The notes beneath the pieces are model-generated. The model was given only the letters and a program-made list of their open reading frames with translations. It had not been told where the DNA came from and made no database searches. Both the position numbers and the translations under genes were made by a program. A DNA stretch of 64,000 bases, from NCBI RefSeq assembly GCF_030409845.1, contig NZ_JAUFQQ010000003.1, positions 1,240,001 through 1,304,000 of the forward strand, in the 5' to 3' direction. Positions within the stretch are counted from its first letter, which is position 1; every line of letters starts with the position of its first letter. Positions 36,115 to 45,275 of the stretch are shown here, piece after piece. This stretch comes from Flavobacterium branchiarum (GTDB taxonomy: Bacteria; Bacteroidota; Bacteroidia; Flavobacteriales; Flavobacteriaceae).

Positions 36115-37452
36115 ATGAGTTATTTAGATAATATTTTATTTGCCATTCTTCTTATTATTGGTTTTGGTTTTTTTGCGTCAAGCGTAAAAAAAATAATCCG
36201 TAACATAAATTTAGGAGTAGATGTAAATCGCAAAGACAATCCAAAAGCACGTTGGAAAAACATGGCGATGATTGCTTTGGGTCAGTCTAAAATGGTAAAA
36301 AGACCAATTGCAGGAGCACTGCATATTGTTGTCTATGTTGGTTTTATTATCATAAATATTGAATTACTTGAAATCATCATCGATGGTTTGTTTGGTACGC
36401 ATAGAGTTTTTGCACCCTATTTAGGTCCAGTATATGATGTTCTTATAGGTTCATTTGAAATATTGGCTTTGTTAGTTTTGGTCGCAGTAATCGTTTTCTG
36501 GATAAGAAGAAATGTTATTCGTTTGAAGCGTTTTGTTAATCCGGATTTAAATGGATTTCCTAAAAATGATGCTAATTATATCTTATATTTTGAGGTAGTA
36601 TTAATGACATTGTTTTTGTTGATGAACGCTTCTGATTTGCATTTGCAAAATGTTCCTGGAGGCTTTTCTCACTTTCATAAAGCAGGGAGTTTTCCTGTTA
36701 GTCAGTTTATAGCGCCAATTTTCAACGGAATGTCTAATGAACTTGTGATGTTGTTATGTGAAGCATTTTGGTGGTTACATATTATAGGTATTCTTATTTT
36801 TATGAACTATTTATATTTTTCTAAACATTTACATATTTTATTAGCTTTCCCAAATACGTATTTTGCTAATTTGAATCCAGAAGGTCAGTTTGATAATTTA
36901 GAGTCAGTTACAAAAGAAGTTAAATTAATGATGGATCCTAATGCTGATCCATTTGCAGCAGCTCCTGTAGATGAAAATGCAGCTCCAAGTAAATTTGGTG
37001 CCAGCGATGTTCAGGATTTGAATTGGGTTCAGTTGTTAAATGCATATACTTGTACAGAATGTGGTCGTTGTACTTCATCTTGTCCAGCAAACCAAACAGG
37101 AAAAAAATTGTCTCCTCGTAAAATTATGATGGACACAAGAGATCGTTTGCAAGAAGTAGGTAAAAATATAGATGCTAATAAAGGAGTCTTTGTTCCAGAT
37201 AATAAGTCATTATTAAATGATTATATCACTCCAGAAGAATTATGGGCATGTACATCATGTAATGCATGTGTTGAAGAATGTCCAGTTAATATTAGTCCAT
37301 TATCAATTATTATGGATATGCGTCGTTACTTAGTTATGGAGCAAAGTGCAGCACCAATGTCTTTAAATGCAATGATGACAAATATTGAAAATAATGGAGC
37401 GCCTTGGCAATACAATCAGCAAGATAGATTGAATTGGAAGAATGAAAATTAG
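36115..37452 (+). CDS. Membrane-anchored 4Fe-4S dicluster oxidoreductase subunit (HdrD/HdrC-like N-part)
   Basis: 445 aa. The N-terminal half has about five membrane segments (about 5-25, 66-90, 108-130, 155-172, 213-232). The C-terminal half has two [4Fe-4S] ferredoxin motifs, CTECGRCTSSCP and CTSCNACVEECP. The next gene supplies a CCG-domain protein, so together they look like a heterodisulfide reductase D- or GlpC-like oxidoreductase split into two polypeptides. Electron transfer with the quinone pool at the membrane is inferred. It follows the MCE gene by 9 nt. Confidence 0.82.
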   Translation: MSYLDNILFAILLIIGFGFFASSVKKIIRNINLGVDVNRKDNPKARWKNMAMIALGQSKMVKRPIAGALHIVVYVGFIIINIELLEIIIDGLFGTHRVFAPYLGPVYDVLIGSFEILALLVLVAVIVFWIRRNVIRLKRFVNPDLNGFPKNDANYILYFEVVLMTLFLLMNASDLHLQNVPGGFSHFHKAGSFPVSQFIAPIFNGMSNELVMLLCEAFWWLHIIGILIFMNYLYFSKHLHILLAFPNTYFANLNPEGQFDNLESVTKEVKLMMDPNADPFAAAPVDENAAPSKFGASDVQDLNWVQLLNAYTCTECGRCTSSCPANQTGKKLSPRKIMMDTRDRLQEVGKNIDANKGVFVPDNKSLLNDYITPEELWACTSCNACVEECPVNISPLSIIMDMRRYLVMEQSAAPMSLNAMMTNIENNGAPWQYNQQDRLNWKNEN

Positions 37453-37578
37453 AATAATTTAATTGATTTTTTAAGCGTTTAAATAAAATAAATTTCGGTT
37501 TTAGTGAATTAGCAATTAGATTAATTTTTACAACGATATAATCAGATTAGCGATTAACCGATTTAACAAAAAAAGAAG

Positions 37579-38370
37579 ATGTCAGAAAGTTTAGTTGTGC
37601 CAACAATGGCAGAAATGCTAGCTCAAGGAAAACAACCAGAAGTTTTATTTTGGGTAGGTTGTGCAGGAAGTTTTGATGATAGAGCTAAGAAAATTACAAA
37701 AGCATTTGTTCGAATATTAAATCGTGCAGGTGTTTCTTTTGCTGTTCTTGGTACAGAAGAAAGTTGTACTGGTGATCCTGCGAAACGTGCTGGAAATGAA
37801 TTTTTGTTTCAAATGCAAGCAATGATGAATATTGAAGTTCTGAATGCTTATGAAGCAAAAAAAATAGTTACTGCTTGTCCGCATTGTTTTAACACATTAA
37901 AAAATGAGTATCCTGAATTGGGTGGGCAATATGAAGTAGTACATCATACAGAATTTCTTAAATCTTTGCTTGATGATGGCCGATTGACAATTGAAGGCGG
38001 ACAGTTTAAAGGTAAACGTATTACTTTTCATGATCCGTGTTATTTAGGTAGGGCTAATAAAATTTATGAAGCGCCAAGAGCATTAATTGAGAAACTTGAT
38101 ATTGAGTTGGTCGAAATGAAGCGCTCAAAAGCAAACGGATTATGTTGTGGTGCTGGTGGTGCTCAAATGTTTAAAGATGCTGAACCTGGAACAAAAGAGA
38201 TTAATGTAGAGCGTACAGAAGATGCACTTGAAACGAAGCCAGACATTATTGCTGCGGGTTGTCCGTTTTGTAATACAATGCTAACAGATGGTATTAAGCA
38301 TCAGGAAAAAGAAGATTCTGTAAAAGTTTTAGATATTGCAGAGCTAATCGCAAATGCTCAGGATCTTTAG
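37579..38370 (+). CDS. CCG-domain Fe-S oxidoreductase subunit (HdrB/HdrD-like)
   Basis: 263 aa with two cysteine-rich CCG-type segments: VGCAGSFDDRAKK with ACPHCFNTL and HDPCYLGR, then GLCCGAGGAQMFK with AGCPFCNTM. These bind non-cubane 4Fe-4S clusters in heterodisulfide reductases, LutA, GlpC and related enzymes. There is no signal or membrane segment, so it should dock on the membrane partner encoded 126 nt upstream. The substrate is unknown. Lactate or succinate-linked oxidation has been proposed for related proteins but nothing here fixes it. Confidence 0.82.
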   Translation: MSESLVVPTMAEMLAQGKQPEVLFWVGCAGSFDDRAKKITKAFVRILNRAGVSFAVLGTEESCTGDPAKRAGNEFLFQMQAMMNIEVLNAYEAKKIVTACPHCFNTLKNEYPELGGQYEVVHHTEFLKSLLDDGRLTIEGGQFKGKRITFHDPCYLGRANKIYEAPRALIEKLDIELVEMKRSKANGLCCGAGGAQMFKDAEPGTKEINVERTEDALETKPDIIAAGCPFCNTMLTDGIKHQEKEDSVKVLDIAELIANAQDL

Positions 38371-38441
38371 TTTTTAGGAGCAGAGGTTCAAAGTAGCAGA
38401 GGTTCAGAGGTGCAAAGGTTTTGATTCTAAGTTTTTTTAAT

Positions 38442-38476
38442 CTGAAACCTGAAACCTGAAACCTGAAACCTGAAAC
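38442..38476. repeat. Short tandem repeat (CTGAAAC)5
   Basis: Five perfect copies of the 7-bp unit CTGAAAC. Degenerate relatives (CAGAGGTTCAAAG, GTGAAACTTGAAAC) lie on both sides between 38380 and 38545. It lies between the CCG gene and the 160-aa gene. The flanks resemble the simple repeats common between genes of Flavobacterium. Confidence 0.85.
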
Positions 38477-38572
38477 AAAGAGTAACAGTCGCGGTTTTCA
38501 GTTTTCAGTCACAGTGTGAAACTTGAAACATTAAACCTGAAGCAAAAAAAATAATAATAAAAAAATAGTAAA

Positions 38573-39055
38573 ATGTATATCCCTTTTGAAAATTTACCTG
38601 GTGAGTCTAGAATTTGGATTTATCAATCAAACAGAAAATTTTCTGATGAGGAATTTTCTGAAATAGAGGCTGACTTAAAAACCTTTGTTGAAGGTTGGGC
38701 AGCACACGGAACAAGTTTAGAAGCTTCGTATGAAATGAAATACAACCGATTTATTATATTGGCGGTAAATCAAGATGTACAAGCAGCTACAGGATGTTCT
38801 ATTGATAGTTCTGTTGAGTTTATTCAGGCTTTAGAAAAAAAGTACAACGTTGATTTACTTGATAAAATGAACGTTACTTTTAAACTTGGTGATCATATTG
38901 CTCATAAACCTTTGATTGATTTTAAGAAAATGGTTAAAGATAAATCGGTATCAGAGAATACGATTGTTTTTAATAATCTTGTAAATAATATAGAAGAATA
39001 CAACGAGTCATGGGAAGTTCCTGCAGCTGATAGCTGGCACAGTCGTTTTTTCTAA
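38573..39055 (+). CDS. Conserved Bacteroidota protein, ABC-ATPase label not supported
   Basis: 160 aa, no signal peptide. Proteins of this type are often labelled ABC transporter ATPase, but there is no Walker A, signature or Walker B motif here and the length is far too short. Conserved-looking stretches are IWIYQSNRKFSDEEF, LKTFVEGWAAHGTSL and ATGCSIDSSVEFI, ending DSWHSRFF. The Cys in ATGCSID and aromatic-rich C-terminus are notable. It follows the Fe-S gene pair on the same strand with a repeat-rich 200-bp gap. The function is unknown. Confidence 0.75.
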   Translation: MYIPFENLPGESRIWIYQSNRKFSDEEFSEIEADLKTFVEGWAAHGTSLEASYEMKYNRFIILAVNQDVQAATGCSIDSSVEFIQALEKKYNVDLLDKMNVTFKLGDHIAHKPLIDFKKMVKDKSVSENTIVFNNLVNNIEEYNESWEVPAADSWHSRFF

Positions 39056-39076
39056 GAAGATACCAAATAATACTTG

Positions 39077-39109
39077 AGGCATGAGATTTATATTTCATGC
39101 CTTTTTTTT
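39077..39109 (+). terminator. Intrinsic terminator after the 160-aa gene
   Basis: AGGCATGA (39077-39084) pairs with TCATGCCT (39095-39102), followed by seven T. Confidence 0.85.
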
Positions 39110-39208
39110 GTCTCAAAATGAAATTAATTAATTTGATTGATGAGTTTATGTAATTCATTGATATGTAGAAATTAATGACGGTTTCTTATGAAAAACAAAA
39201 TTTCTAAC

Positions 39209-39275
39209 CTAGCCCCGATGGGAACGATATCCCGCGCTTTTTCTGGGCGGATTTAGTGGATAGCGGGTTTATATG
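39209..39275. repeat. REP-like palindromic intergenic element
   Basis: A GC-richer island in AT-rich surroundings, starting TAGCCCCGATGGGAACGATA. CCCGC near 39231 and GCGGG near 39263 flank a GC-rich middle. Its TAGCCCCGATGG... and GGATAGCGGG ends match the type of short interspersed element frequent in Flavobacterium intergenic regions. It occupies the 389-bp gap before bshA together with the terminator. Confidence 0.55.
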
Positions 39276-39444
39276 TTCTGTTGGATTAAGAATGCTTCTG
39301 CTCCTTAAAAAGAGCCAAACTATTTATGGTAGCTTTAAAATGGCTTTATATCTTTAGTTGGGTTTACTTGATTACTTTTTTAACTTAAATTTCACTTCTA
39401 TCAAACGCTATTTTTGAGTACTTTCGTAGTACTAAAATTAATAC

Positions 39445-40587
39445 ATGAAAATAGCAATAGTTTGTTATCCTACTTTTGGTGGGAGTGGAGTCGTGGCAAC
39501 TGAGCTCGGCCTTGAATTAGCAAGACGTGGTCACGAAATTCATTTTATTACATATAGCCAGCCTGTTAGGTTGGCACTCTTAAATCCTAATGTACATTAT
39601 CACGAAGTAAACGTTCCAGAATATCCTTTGTTTCACTATCAACCTTATGAATTGGCTTTGTCTAGCAAATTGGTTGATATGGTAAAGCTTTATAAAATTG
39701 AGTTGCTTCATGTGCATTATGCTATTCCGCATGCCTATGCAGGCTATATGGCAAAGCAAATGCTTAAAAACGAAGGAATTCACATTCCTATGATTACAAC
39801 GCTTCACGGGACTGATATTACGCTTGTTGGGAATCATCCTTTTTATAAGCCTGCTGTGACTTTTAGTATCAATAAATCAGATTATGTGACTTCGGTTTCG
39901 CAGAGTCTAAAAGAGGATACGTTGAAGTTGTTTAATATCAAGAATAAGATTAAGGTAATTCCAAATTTTATTGAATTGGACAAGGTTAAGAAAGATCCAG
40001 AAGCTCCTTGTCATCGATATGTTATGGCTAAGGAAAATGAGCGCATAATTACGCATATAAGTAATTTTAGAAAAGTAAAACGTATCCCGGATATCATTAA
40101 GATTTTTTATAATATTCAGAAAGAAATACCGGCTAAGCTAATGATGGTTGGTGATGGTCCTGAGAAAGAAAAAGCCGAAATTTTATGTCAGGAATTGGGA
40201 ATATACGACAAAGTAATCTTTTTTGGAAATAGTAATGAGATTGATAAAATTTTATGTTTTACTGACTTATTTTTATTGCCATCTGAAACAGAGAGTTTTG
40301 GTTTAGTAGCACTTGAAGCGATGTCTTGCGGTGTTCCTGTGATTTCAAGTAACTCGGGTGGATTACCAGAAGTGAATTTTGAAGGATATTCTGGATATTT
40401 AAGCGATGTTGGTAATGTTGAAGAGATGTCTGTGAATGCTTTGAGAATTCTTAAAGACGATGCAACTTTAAATCAGTTTAAAGCAAATGCTTTAGAGGTT
40501 GCTAAGAAATTTGATATTAAAAATATCTTACCTAAGTACGAGGCTTTATATCAGAAAGCGATTAACAATTATAAGGAAATTAAGTAA
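39445..40587 (+). CDS. bshA: Bacillithiol biosynthesis glycosyltransferase BshA
   Basis: 380 aa, GT4 family. It transfers GlcNAc from UDP-GlcNAc to L-malate, the first step of bacillithiol synthesis. The N-terminus MKIAIVCYPTFGGSGVVATE and ITYSQPVRLALLN are typical of BshA. TLHGTDITLVGNH, MVGDGPEK and the nucleotide-sugar motif SETESFGLVALEAMSCGVP follow. Neither bshB nor bshC is in this window. It is followed 22 nt later by a PrcB-like lipoprotein gene. Confidence 0.92.
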   Translation: MKIAIVCYPTFGGSGVVATELGLELARRGHEIHFITYSQPVRLALLNPNVHYHEVNVPEYPLFHYQPYELALSSKLVDMVKLYKIELLHVHYAIPHAYAGYMAKQMLKNEGIHIPMITTLHGTDITLVGNHPFYKPAVTFSINKSDYVTSVSQSLKEDTLKLFNIKNKIKVIPNFIELDKVKKDPEAPCHRYVMAKENERIITHISNFRKVKRIPDIIKIFYNIQKEIPAKLMMVGDGPEKEKAEILCQELGIYDKVIFFGNSNEIDKILCFTDLFLLPSETESFGLVALEAMSCGVPVISSNSGGLPEVNFEGYSGYLSDVGNVEEMSVNALRILKDDATLNQFKANALEVAKKFDIKNILPKYEALYQKAINNYKEIK

Positions 40588-40609
40588 TTATTAGTTTAAA
40601 TAATTAAAA

Positions 40610-41035
40610 ATGAAAAAGCTATTACTATTATTTGTTTTTGTTTTTGTAATTTCTTGTGGGACTACAAAATCTGTAGAAAAAAGTACCGCTTTGTATGAAG
40701 TGTTGACACAACAAAGTGATGGTGGTGGTAATATACGTTTTTTTGAAATCTTGAGTGAACCCAATGAAATTAGTATGCTTAAAAGCGATGCATCTCTAAA
40801 GGGTAAAATAAATGAAGATGATATTGCTAAATCAAATTTTATTATCTTGAATATGGGAGAGAAAAACACTGGAGGTTATTCTATTGGAGTTGAAAAAGTA
40901 GAAGAAACAGCTACCAATATTGTTATCACTGTCAAAGAAACGGCTCCTGCTCCTGATGGTATGGTAATGCAGGTGATTACTTATCCTTATGCAGTTGTGA
41001 AAATAAATTCAAAAAAAGATATTATCATTAAATAA
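40610..41035 (+). CDS. PrcB-like lipoprotein (protease-complex inhibitor fold)
   Basis: 141 aa with a lipobox ending FVISC. The C-terminal part (about 78-138) contains LNMGEKNTGGYSIGVEKVEE and ITYPYAVVKI, matching the PrcB C-terminal domain, a fold named after a Treponema denticola protease-complex lipoprotein. The typical T/NxGGY motif is intact. Whether it inhibits or stabilises a protease here is unknown. It follows bshA closely and is probably in the same transcript. Confidence 0.75.
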   Translation: MKKLLLLFVFVFVISCGTTKSVEKSTALYEVLTQQSDGGGNIRFFEILSEPNEISMLKSDASLKGKINEDDIAKSNFIILNMGEKNTGGYSIGVEKVEETATNIVITVKETAPAPDGMVMQVITYPYAVVKINSKKDIIIK

Positions 41036-41036
41036 T

Positions 41037-41070
41037 AAAAGGTCCTGTAGCTTAAGTTACAGGACCTTTT
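41037..41070. terminator. Bidirectional terminator between convergent genes
   Basis: Perfect 13-bp stem AAAAGGTCCTGTA / TACAGGACCTTTT with an 8-nt loop. It begins right after the PrcB-like gene stop and ends 15 nt before the stop of the barrel gene on the other strand. T runs are present in both directions. Confidence 0.85.
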
Positions 41071-41085
41071 ATAAATACATTTCTA

Positions 41086-41571
41086 TTAAAATTTAAATTT
41101 GATTCCTAATCCGATATCAAACCCAAAATTATCATCATCATAATATCCAGAACCAATTTCTGGTCTTGCATCCAATGAAAGTAAAATTGGCACTTCTTTG
41201 AATCCATATTCAATACCTATGTTTCCGGCAGCAAATACAAAAGTTCCATTGTCTTTATAATTGTTGTAATCATGGTTCCAGCTACCGATACCACCACCGA
41301 CACCTGCGTACCAATTAAAACCTTGATCTATGTTCCATACCCATTGGTAAAGACCTACTAATTTAAACGCATCAACGTCTCTACTGTTTCTCCAACCCAA
41401 ATCAGCTTCAATTCTATTATTTTTAGATAATGCTCTTTGGTAAGAAATCTCACCACCAAATCCGTGATTATCTCCTAAACGTAAACCAAGTGCGTTTTTA
41501 GAAATATCTTGTGCCTGGGCAGTAAATGCCAATCCTAGCAGCATAATAGCTGACAAAATTATTTTTTTCAT
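41086..41571 (-). CDS. Small outer-membrane beta-barrel protein
   Basis: 161 aa from the ATG of MKKIILSAIM at 41571; an in-frame extension upstream reads through the promoter and was rejected. The signal peptide ends FTAQAQ. The remainder alternates beta strands with Gly/aromatic residues (LGWRNSRDVDAFKLVGLYQW, FNWYAGVGGGIGSW) and ends in IGLGIKFKF, a barrel C-terminal signal. An eight-stranded OmpX/OmpA-like barrel is likely. The function is unknown. Confidence 0.8.
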   Translation of the reverse strand: MKKIILSAIMLLGLAFTAQAQDISKNALGLRLGDNHGFGGEISYQRALSKNNRIEADLGWRNSRDVDAFKLVGLYQWVWNIDQGFNWYAGVGGGIGSWNHDYNNYKDNGTFVFAAGNIGIEYGFKEVPILLSLDARPEIGSGYYDDDNFGFDIGLGIKFKF

Positions 41572-41591
41572 AAAGTAAGTATTTATTTTGA

Positions 41592-41599
41592 CAAAGTTA
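41592..41599 (-). promoter_or_regulatory. Candidate -7 box for the small barrel gene
   Basis: On the minus strand TAACTTTG matches TAnnTTTG, about 21 nt before the ATG at 41571. A -33 TTG is not obvious. Confidence 0.45.
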
Positions 41600-41699
41600 T
41601 TATATGAAATATAAGTTAAATTTACAGAAAATTTGTTAATTGTTTCATAATTCACATTTATAAGTTTGCAAAGCCTTTTTATAAAGGATAATAATAGAG

Positions 41700-42524
41700 C
41701 TATTTAGGGATAAAATGTGATGTAATCAATTGATTACTTATGCTATCCTCCATTTCAAAGAGATTTTCTTCTTCTTCAAAATTCATTTGGGAGTAGTGAA
41801 ATAGCTTCCATCTTTTTTTATGGTATTCCAATGCAGTTAAGTTCTCAATCCAGTCTCCCGAATTTAGATATAATGTCGAGCCATTTTTGTTCTCTTTTTT
41901 TATAATTTTTGGCTCATGGATATGTCCACAGATTACATAATCATATTTCTTTTCTATTGCCAAATCGGTTGCTGTTGTTTCGAAGTCTGAAATGTGTTTG
42001 ACAGCTTTTTTTACGCTTGCTTTTATCTTTTTTGAAAAAGAGTAGGGTTCTCGGTCTATTTTAGATAAGCACCAGTTTACGAATCTATTGGTTAAAATGA
42101 GATAATCGTACCCAATTCCACCGAGTTTTGCAATCCATTTTGAATGTTGTACAGATGCATCGAATACGTCCCCGTGAAAAATCCAAGCTTTTTTATCATC
42201 TAATTCTAGAATTAATTTATCAACAAGGGCAAAACTCCCCATTGTCATTTCGCTGAATTTTCTTAAAATTTCATCGTGGTTTCCAGTTACATAATACACT
42301 TTAGTTCCCTTAGAAGCGAAAGCAATAATTTTTTGTATAACCTTTAAATGAGACTTTGGAAAGTATGATTTTCGGAATTGCCAAGCGTCTATTATATCTC
42401 CATTTAATACTAATATTTTCGGTTTAATGCTTGATAAATAGTTGCTTAGTTCTCTGGCGTGACTTCCGTAGGTTCCTAAATGTACATCTGATATTACGAC
42501 AACTTCAACAGTTCTTTTTTTCAA
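41700..42524 (-). CDS. UDP-2,3-diacylglucosamine diphosphatase-like metallophosphatase (LpxH-like)
   Basis: 274 aa starting at TTG 42524; a stop lies three codons upstream and no ATG is available before the first motif. The calcineurin-type site is complete: VISDVHLGTYG, VLNGDIIDAW, GNHDEI, and the paired HGDVFD and GHIHEP. Bacteroidota relatives are called LpxH-like and hydrolyse UDP-diacylglucosamine in lipid A synthesis. The C-terminal extension (about 225-274) is longer than E. coli LpxH. Assignment to lipid A is inferred from family. Confidence 0.8.
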   Translation of the reverse strand: MKKRTVEVVVISDVHLGTYGSHARELSNYLSSIKPKILVLNGDIIDAWQFRKSYFPKSHLKVIQKIIAFASKGTKVYYVTGNHDEILRKFSEMTMGSFALVDKLILELDDKKAWIFHGDVFDASVQHSKWIAKLGGIGYDYLILTNRFVNWCLSKIDREPYSFSKKIKASVKKAVKHISDFETTATDLAIEKKYDYVICGHIHEPKIIKKENKNGSTLYLNSGDWIENLTALEYHKKRWKLFHYSQMNFEEEENLFEMEDSISNQLITSHFIPK

Positions 42525-42689
42525 TTTTTTTTAATTTGATGTTTAACAAATTTAAATAATCTGCTGTTGATTTGCTTTTAATAAAAAGTTATCAATTTTC
42601 CTTCAACTTTAAGAAATCGTGATGATTATGCAGTTTAATCTTTAGATAATAATACCAATTTTAAATTTTTTAGTTTAATTCATAAAACT

Positions 42690-42697
42690 TACATTTG
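42690..42697 (+). promoter_or_regulatory. Candidate -7 box for aroC
   Basis: TACATTTG matches TAnnTTTG and ends 16 nt before the aroC ATG at 42714, implying a very short leader. A -33 TTG is not evident. Confidence 0.45.
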
Positions 42698-42713
42698 CTT
42701 AAAACTAATTACA

Positions 42714-43772
42714 ATGGCGGGAAATAGCTACGGAACACTATTTAAAATTACAACATTTGGAGAATCTCATGGGGAAGCTTTAGGCGGAATTATAGATGGT
42801 TGTCCTTCTGGAATAACATTGGATCTTGAGGCGATTCAGTTTGAAATGTCTAGAAGAAAACCTGGACAGTCGGCAATAGTAACTCAACGGAAAGAACCAG
42901 ATGATGTGCAATTTTTATCTGGTGTTTTTGAAGGTAAAACTACTGGTACTCCAATTGGTTTTATTATTCCGAATACAAATCAGAAATCAGATGATTATTC
43001 ACATATAAAAGACAATTATAGACCTAGTCATGCTGATTATGTTTATGACAAGAAGTATGGTTTTCGTGATTACCGTGGTGGTGGTCGTAGTTCTGCTCGT
43101 GAAACAGCTAGCAGAGTTGTAGCAGGAGCTATTGCTAAACAAATGCTACCAGATATTAAGATTAACGCTTATGTTTCGTCAGTAGGACCAATTCATTTAG
43201 ATACGCCATATCAGGAATTAGATTTTTCTAAAACAGAAAGTAATCCTGTTCGTTGTCCAGATGAAGCAAAAGCGGCAACAATGGAAGAGTATATTAGAGA
43301 TATTAGAAAACAAGGAGATACTGTAGGTGGTGTAGTTTCATGCGTGATTCAAAATGTACCTGTAGGTTTAGGAGAACCTGTTTTTGATAAACTACATGCA
43401 GAGTTAGGAAAAGCGATGCTTTCTATTAATGCTGTTAAAGGTTTTGAATATGGTAGTGGTTTTTCGGGTTCAGAAATGAAAGGAAGTCAGCATAATGACC
43501 TATATAATACTGATGGAACAACTAAAACCAATCTTTCTGGAGGTATTCAGGGTGGGATTAGTAACGGAATGGATATTTACTTTAGGGTAGCTTTTAAACC
43601 TGTTGCTACAATTATGCAAACTCAAGACTCATTAGATAATAAAGGAAATATTACTCCAATGACAGGTAAGGGACGCCATGATCCATGTGTTGTTCCTCGT
43701 GCTGTGCCAATTGTTGAAGCCATGGCTGCAATAGTTCTTGCAGATTTTCATTTGATTAACAAAACATATTAG
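42714..43772 (+). CDS. aroC: Chorismate synthase
   Basis: 352 aa. It converts 5-enolpyruvylshikimate 3-phosphate to chorismate using reduced FMN, the last step of the shikimate trunk. Family signatures: [19 protein letters not shown] near the N-terminus, [34 protein letters not shown] and [17 protein letters not shown]. The first ATG is used. It is a single gene, upstream of a symporter gene by 58 nt. Confidence 0.96.
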   Translation: MAGNSYGTLFKITTFGESHGEALGGIIDGCPSGITLDLEAIQFEMSRRKPGQSAIVTQRKEPDDVQFLSGVFEGKTTGTPIGFIIPNTNQKSDDYSHIKDNYRPSHADYVYDKKYGFRDYRGGGRSSARETASRVVAGAIAKQMLPDIKINAYVSSVGPIHLDTPYQELDFSKTESNPVRCPDEAKAATMEEYIRDIRKQGDTVGGVVSCVIQNVPVGLGEPVFDKLHAELGKAMLSINAVKGFEYGSGFSGSEMKGSQHNDLYNTDGTTKTNLSGGIQGGISNGMDIYFRVAFKPVATIMQTQDSLDNKGNITPMTGKGRHDPCVVPRAVPIVEAMAAIVLADFHLINKTY

Positions 43773-43830
43773 AAAAATACGTAAAACAAGAGAGCGTTTT
43801 ATATTTAATTAATACAAAAAAACATACTTG

Positions 43831-45126
43831 ATGAACAATAAAACAGAGACGAAAAAAACATCTTTTTTCAGAGGGCTAACAGGGCAAATTCTTATTGCAA
43901 TGTTTCTTGGTGCTACTTTAGGAATTATATTGCATAATACTATATCACACGAAGCAGCGGTAGAGTTTAGTAACAAGATAAAAATGCTAGCTACTATATT
44001 CATTCGTTTGGTACAAATGATAATCTCTCCTTTGGTATTTACAACTCTAGTAGTTGGAATTGCTAAACTTGGAGATATAAAAACAGTAGGTAGAATTGGA
44101 GGGAAAGCTTTAGCATGGTTTTTTACAGCTTCTTTTGTATCGTTGTTAATAGGTTTATTTTATATTAATGTTTTGCAGCCAGGAGTAGGTTTAAAGTTAG
44201 ACCATGTTGATATGGCAGCTGCGACTGAAGTAACTGCAAAAACAACAACTTTATCTTTTGAAAACTTTGTTGAACATATTGTTCCTAAAAGTATTTTTGA
44301 AGCAATGGCAACCAATGAAATATTGCAGATTGTTGTTTTTTCTATCTTTTTTGGATTGGCTGGTGCTTCATTAGGAAGTTCAGTAAAGCCAGTTATAAAC
44401 GCTTTAGATAAAGTTTCGCATATTGTTCTTAAAATGGTAAACTATGTGATGAACTTTGCTCCAATTGGTGTTTTTGGTGCCATTGCAGGAGTATTTGCTG
44501 TAAGAGACGCTGGAGAATTAGCGATTACATATTTTAAGTTTTTCGGATCATTTCTTGTCGGAATAAGTACTTTATGGGTTGTTTTAATTTTAGTAGGTTA
44601 TATTTTTCTTAAAGGAAGAATGACTGAATTATTAAAACGAATTACAGGACCTGTAGCTATTGCTTTTGGAACTACTAGTAGTGAGGCTGTTTTTCCTAAA
44701 TTAACTGAAGAATTAGAGGAATTTGGGGTAAAAGATAAAATAGTTTCTTTTATGTTGCCGTTGGGTTATTCTTTTAATCTTGATGGTAGTATGATGTATA
44801 TGACTTTTGCAAGTATTTTTATTGCTCAGTTTTATGGTATACATTTAGATATTGGAACCCAAATGGTTATGCTTTTGGTTTTAATGTTGACCAGTAAAGG
44901 TATTGCAGGAGTACCAAGGGCTAGTTTGGTTGTTGTTGCTGCTACATGCGGTATGTTTGATATTCCTATTGAAGGAATTGCTATAATCTTACCAATTGAC
45001 CATTTTTGTGATATGTTCCGTAGCGCGACCAATGTACTAGGAAATGCTCTTGCAACATCGGTAGTGGGGAAATGGGAAGGTGATAAAGAGATTAATTTTG
45101 ACGCTCCAGAGGATGTTAATGGTTAA
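43831..45126 (+). CDS. Dicarboxylate/amino acid:cation symporter (DAACS family)
   Basis: 431 aa from the ATG of MNNKTETKK. A TTG directly before it in frame would add one residue. It has about eight membrane helices plus two re-entrant loops. Signatures include TFTT-type FGTTSSEAVFPKLTEELEE, LPLGYSFNLDGSMMYM (the NxDG cation site) and FCDMFRSATNVLGNALA. Members such as GltP and DctA import glutamate, aspartate or C4-dicarboxylates with Na+ or H+. The substrate is not fixed by sequence alone. Confidence 0.9.
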   Translation: MNNKTETKKTSFFRGLTGQILIAMFLGATLGIILHNTISHEAAVEFSNKIKMLATIFIRLVQMIISPLVFTTLVVGIAKLGDIKTVGRIGGKALAWFFTASFVSLLIGLFYINVLQPGVGLKLDHVDMAAATEVTAKTTTLSFENFVEHIVPKSIFEAMATNEILQIVVFSIFFGLAGASLGSSVKPVINALDKVSHIVLKMVNYVMNFAPIGVFGAIAGVFAVRDAGELAITYFKFFGSFLVGISTLWVVLILVGYIFLKGRMTELLKRITGPVAIAFGTTSSEAVFPKLTEELEEFGVKDKIVSFMLPLGYSFNLDGSMMYMTFASIFIAQFYGIHLDIGTQMVMLLVLMLTSKGIAGVPRASLVVVAATCGMFDIPIEGIAIILPIDHFCDMFRSATNVLGNALATSVVGKWEGDKEINFDAPEDVNG

Positions 45127-45196
45127 TTGAAATCGAGTTAAGGAATATATTTTTATAAATAAAAAAAGTATTCTTTCCTAGTCATAAATATATTTG

Positions 45197-45238
45197 AAGG
45201 AGTTGTATTTTATTTGTAAAATACAGCTCCTTTTTTTT
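45197..45238 (+). terminator. Strong intrinsic terminator after the symporter gene
   Basis: 16-bp stem AAGGAGTTGTATTTTA / TAAAATACAGCTCCTT (one G-U) with the 4-nt loop TTTG, followed by six more T. Confidence 0.9.
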
Positions 45239-45249
45239 GTTTTTAGCTG

Positions 45250-45257
45250 TATATTTG
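45250..45257 (+). promoter_or_regulatory. Candidate -7 box for the hybrid kinase gene
   Basis: TATATTTG matches TAnnTTTG and ends 18 nt before the ATG at 45276. It follows the terminator by only 12 nt, so the -33 region would overlap the T run. Confidence 0.45.
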
Positions 45258-45275
45258 ATAAAACTTTATCTATTT

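Noticed and set aside
38442..38476. CRISPR array
   Set aside because: The unit is 7 bp with no spacers; it is a simple tandem repeat.
38573..39055. ABC transporter ATPase label for the 160-aa protein
   Set aside because: No Walker A, signature or Walker B motif can be found in the sequence.
41572..41655. 28-codon extension of the small outer-membrane barrel gene
   Set aside because: The extension covers the likely -7 box and would place residues before a clear signal peptide.
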